A stretch of 64,000 nucleotides of DNA, taken from positions 6,573,001 through 6,637,000 of the forward strand of contig CM056559.1 of NCBI GenBank assembly GCA_029721515.1, read 5' to 3'. Of this stretch, positions 62,009 to 64,000 are shown in pieces. This DNA is from Synanceia verrucosa (taxonomy: Eukaryota; Chordata; Actinopteri; Perciformes; Synanceiidae). Position numbers and translations under genes: made by a program. How positions within the stretch are numbered: the first letter of the stretch is position 1; every line of letters starts with the position of its first letter. The notes beneath the pieces are model-generated. The model did not search any database and was not told the DNA's origin. It worked only from the letters and a program-made list of their open reading frames with translations.

Positions 62009-62092
62009 GTAGCCATGACTGTAGACTGTTACTGTACTTTGGAGGAGTTTTTAGCAGTAAGCAGTCTAGAGCCAAGGTATTGATGCACTGAC
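62005..62092 (-). ncRNA. mir212: mir-212 hairpin
   Basis: Minus-strand stem-loop about 240 bp upstream of mir-132. The 3' arm (62011-62031) gives a product starting UAACAGUCUACAGUC, which equals fish miR-212-3p and shares the miR-132 seed. The 5' arm (62056-62078) starts ACCTTGGCTCTAGACTG and matches miR-212-5p. Base pairing of GTCAGT/ACTGAC closes the stem. The order mir-212 then mir-132 on one strand is the same as in mammals, so both should come from one primary transcript. Confidence 0.95.
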
Positions 62093-62594
62093 TGACAGAA
62101 CGGAGCAGTAGCATGTGTTGTGCATGAGCTAAATCAGACTGCAGAGAGTCAGAAAGCAAACAAGCTGGTAGCAACATGCAGAGGGAAAGGTGGACTGTGC
62201 AAAGTGAGAGAGACACCATGATGCTGCCCTTTGTGCAACAATTAAATGTCATCTATGATTGTGTTACATAAACAAATCAAGGTGTGAAGTGCAAAGGGAA
62301 ATGAGCTCTTCAGTGCTCTTTACAGTCACCGAGCATATCTCTGTGGCGCACTACACAGCCATTAGCCAAATCAGATTATATACTATGACACAGTGCTCAC
62401 AGTAGCACACATCACAGCCTTTCCTGCAAAGGGCCTCAGGCTATGTGCGGCCAGACTGGCGGTAACATAGCCCACTTGTTGTGTTTGTATTGATTTCCAT
62501 GCCGATTATCTATGAGTCAGCCACAGGATATGGATGGACAGGAGCACGGGGTGGATTGATGGCTTATGCAAGCTCAACTCAGTAACTCCAGAAC

Positions 62595-62602
62595 TGACGT
62601 CA
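62595..62602. promoter_or_regulatory. Perfect palindromic CRE
   Basis: TGACGTCA, the full CREB site, about 0.5 kb upstream of mir-212 on its strand. CREB control through CREs is established for the mammalian miR-212/132 locus; use of this copy is inferred. Confidence 0.75.
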
Positions 62603-63204
62603 GCAGTCCGGAAATTTGAGTACACACAGGCACTCATCTGATGTTTATATGCTGGCTGTTTGGGCAGTTTGAAGCTATGTAAAGAGGTGATTTTTGACTT
62701 TTCATGAGTGAGAAAGGGAAAGGAGCACTGTGAGAGGGCAAGTACTGAAGTCACCAATAGAGGTTAACACTGACTTGTTCCTTCGTCATATTTTCTGATT
62801 CATGTATCACCACCAGTTATGGTTTACTTACTAGCAAAAGCAACAGCTATCCAAGTTTTGCTCTAAACTATATTTGGAAATATATTGAAAAAAATCTTTA
62901 TTATTCTAATTCATTGAAATGAGAACAATTTGTTCTCTGCTAAAGTACAGTATGTGGAGTGTGTTGCTGTCCATGGTCCTGAAGATCATCATCATCTGCT
63001 GCTGCTGCATGAGCCGTAAATATCTCTAGAGATGCGCCTCTCTATTTGTAAGAGGCACACATACTGTATGTTCAGCGGAGGTCAGGAAGTTCTAATATTG
63101 CTACTGACTGATGTGAAGCCATGGTAACAATATCTTTATGATATCTTATCTCAGATGCTTCACTCACTGAGTTGGATTGTTGGTGTTTGCAGATGATCCC
63201 AGTG

Positions 63205-63225
63205 TTCAGCACCATGGACAGCACC
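63205..63225 (+). promoter_or_regulatory. RE1/NRSE silencer (REST-binding site)
   Basis: A 21-bp match to the RE1 consensus with both half-sites: TTCAGCACC, a two-base spacer-like AT, then GGACAGCACC. I count 19 of 21 identities, and the changed bases are tolerated variants. REST repression of mir-132/212 outside neurons is known in mammals. It lies about 1.2 kb upstream of mir-212. Confidence 0.9.
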
Positions 63226-63400
63226 AGCTGCTTCTCTCAGCTCTTTGAAACATCTTTAAAGTGTGTTGCTGATTATGTTAATGCCCGCGATGTTTCCACA
63301 GCTTCCCAGGTGCTTTGTTAAGATAACATATAGGGCTAAAACAGTGGGAGATGTTATTGAACCGTGCTCATTGTGATTCTGCTCAGAGCCCCCCTCCAGG

Positions 63401-63620
63401 ACTTACGTCGGGGAGTTTTCATCAGACCCCCGGGCCTTCCCACCCCTCACCTCCTTCGTCTCCTCCACCTAGTATAGACACACATCGCAATGCAGGTTGT
63501 AGACGTATATATAGGTGACTCTGTGTCTTTAAAGCCCTCTGATGGGTGATTGGGAGTCGTCTGTATGTGCGCAGGAATGACGCAAAATTGACTTCATCTC
63601 AAGAACGCGTCACGAAGTCA
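63401..63620 (-). promoter_or_regulatory. Candidate pri-miR-212/132 promoter: TATA box with CRE-like sites
   Basis: On the minus strand a TATA box (CCTATATATAC, 63505-63515) lies downstream of two CRE-type sites, TTGCGTCA (63578-63585) and TGACGCG (63606-63612). A third, ACGTAA-type site is at 63403-63410. The distance of 65-100 bp from CRE to TATA is typical of cAMP-responsive promoters. Transcription toward the microRNAs is inferred, and the TATA also reads on the plus strand. Confidence 0.5.
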
Positions 63621-64000
63621 TTTTAACATGAGAGGGGAAAAAACAGCCCAACTAGGAAGATAGAAAGAGGAGCTCAATAATAGGTCACTTTTTTTAAAGT
63701 AGGTCTCTTCACATGCACACATCGTTACGCCTTACGGTTCCGTGTTATGCTTAACCCTAACGAGCTACCCAGGAATGCATGTTGTACCACCTTGACTACA
63801 CGCACTAGTCCTGGTAGGACATGTCCCACAAAGGCTGACTGATACCCTTGAAAAAAAATGGAAATTGACCGCCTGTCGTGACTTGCTCCATCCTGTCTGC
63901 AGGGATCCAGCCTGGTTAACATGCAGTCAGCGCAGCCTACACCCTACAAGACACTCCAGCCCCTTTTTTCACAGCTGTCACTGCCCATGTGCGCCAAAGT
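63621..64000. other. Right edge, unassigned
   Basis: No exon recognised. A 65-codon minus frame at 63725-63922 has no family motif. In mammals HIC1 lies beyond the microRNAs, but none of its zinc-finger or BTB sequence is visible here. Confidence 0.6.

Noticed and set aside
62100..64000. hic1 exon at the right edge
   Set aside because: No BTB or zinc-finger coding sequence is seen; it may lie beyond the window.

Overview
This is eukaryotic DNA from a ray-finned fish, most likely a teleost. It has split genes with GT-AG introns, dense (CA)n/(CT)n microsatellites, typical fish hAT and Tc1-like miniature elements, and a tRNA-derived SINE of a common fish type. I see no operons, Shine-Dalgarno sites or CRISPR arrays. 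Nearly all open reading frames over 60 codons are chance or microsatellite readings; the real coding sequence is in short exons.

Layout, left to right. (1) 1-5682 is probably part of a long first intron of rtn4rl1 (Nogo-receptor-like 1). The gene is on the minus strand, and its tiny first coding exon (M-F-K-R-G, then GTGAGT) is at 5683-5695; the rest would lie left of the window. (2) 5696-7277 is the divergent interval between rtn4rl1 and dph1, with a GC-richer, CpG-bearing part at about 5750-6650. (3) dph1 (diphthamide synthesis subunit 1) occupies 7278-54611 on the plus strand. I traced all 12 coding exons with matching phases; they give a complete 428-residue protein. Introns 2, 3, 9 and 10 hold most of the repeats, including a multiply nested transposon complex (11.9-13.4 kb) and a SINE inserted into an older element (28.2-29.0 kb). 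(4) 54612 to about 55330 is the dph1 3' UTR. (5) 55.3-61.7 kb is intergenic and holds a 563-bp palindromic Tc1/mariner-type MITE. (6) 61741-62092 on the minus strand carries the miR-132 and miR-212 hairpins, with both arms of each recognisable. To their right, which is upstream on their strand, are a perfect palindromic CRE (62595), a strong RE1/NRSE (63205) and a TATA box with CRE-like sites (63.4-63.6 kb).

The order rtn4rl1(-) / dph1(+) / mir-132-mir-212(-) matches the order I recall for human 17p13.3, where OVCA2 lies beside DPH1 and HIC1 lies beyond the microRNAs. I see neither ovca2 nor hic1 here. The genes act in separate processes: dph1 modifies translation factor eEF2, rtn4rl1 encodes a neuronal surface receptor, and miR-212/132 is a CREB- and REST-regulated neuronal microRNA pair. 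I found no unknown protein system. The most notable features are the intact microRNA regulatory layout, the upstream start codons of dph1 and the layered transposon history.
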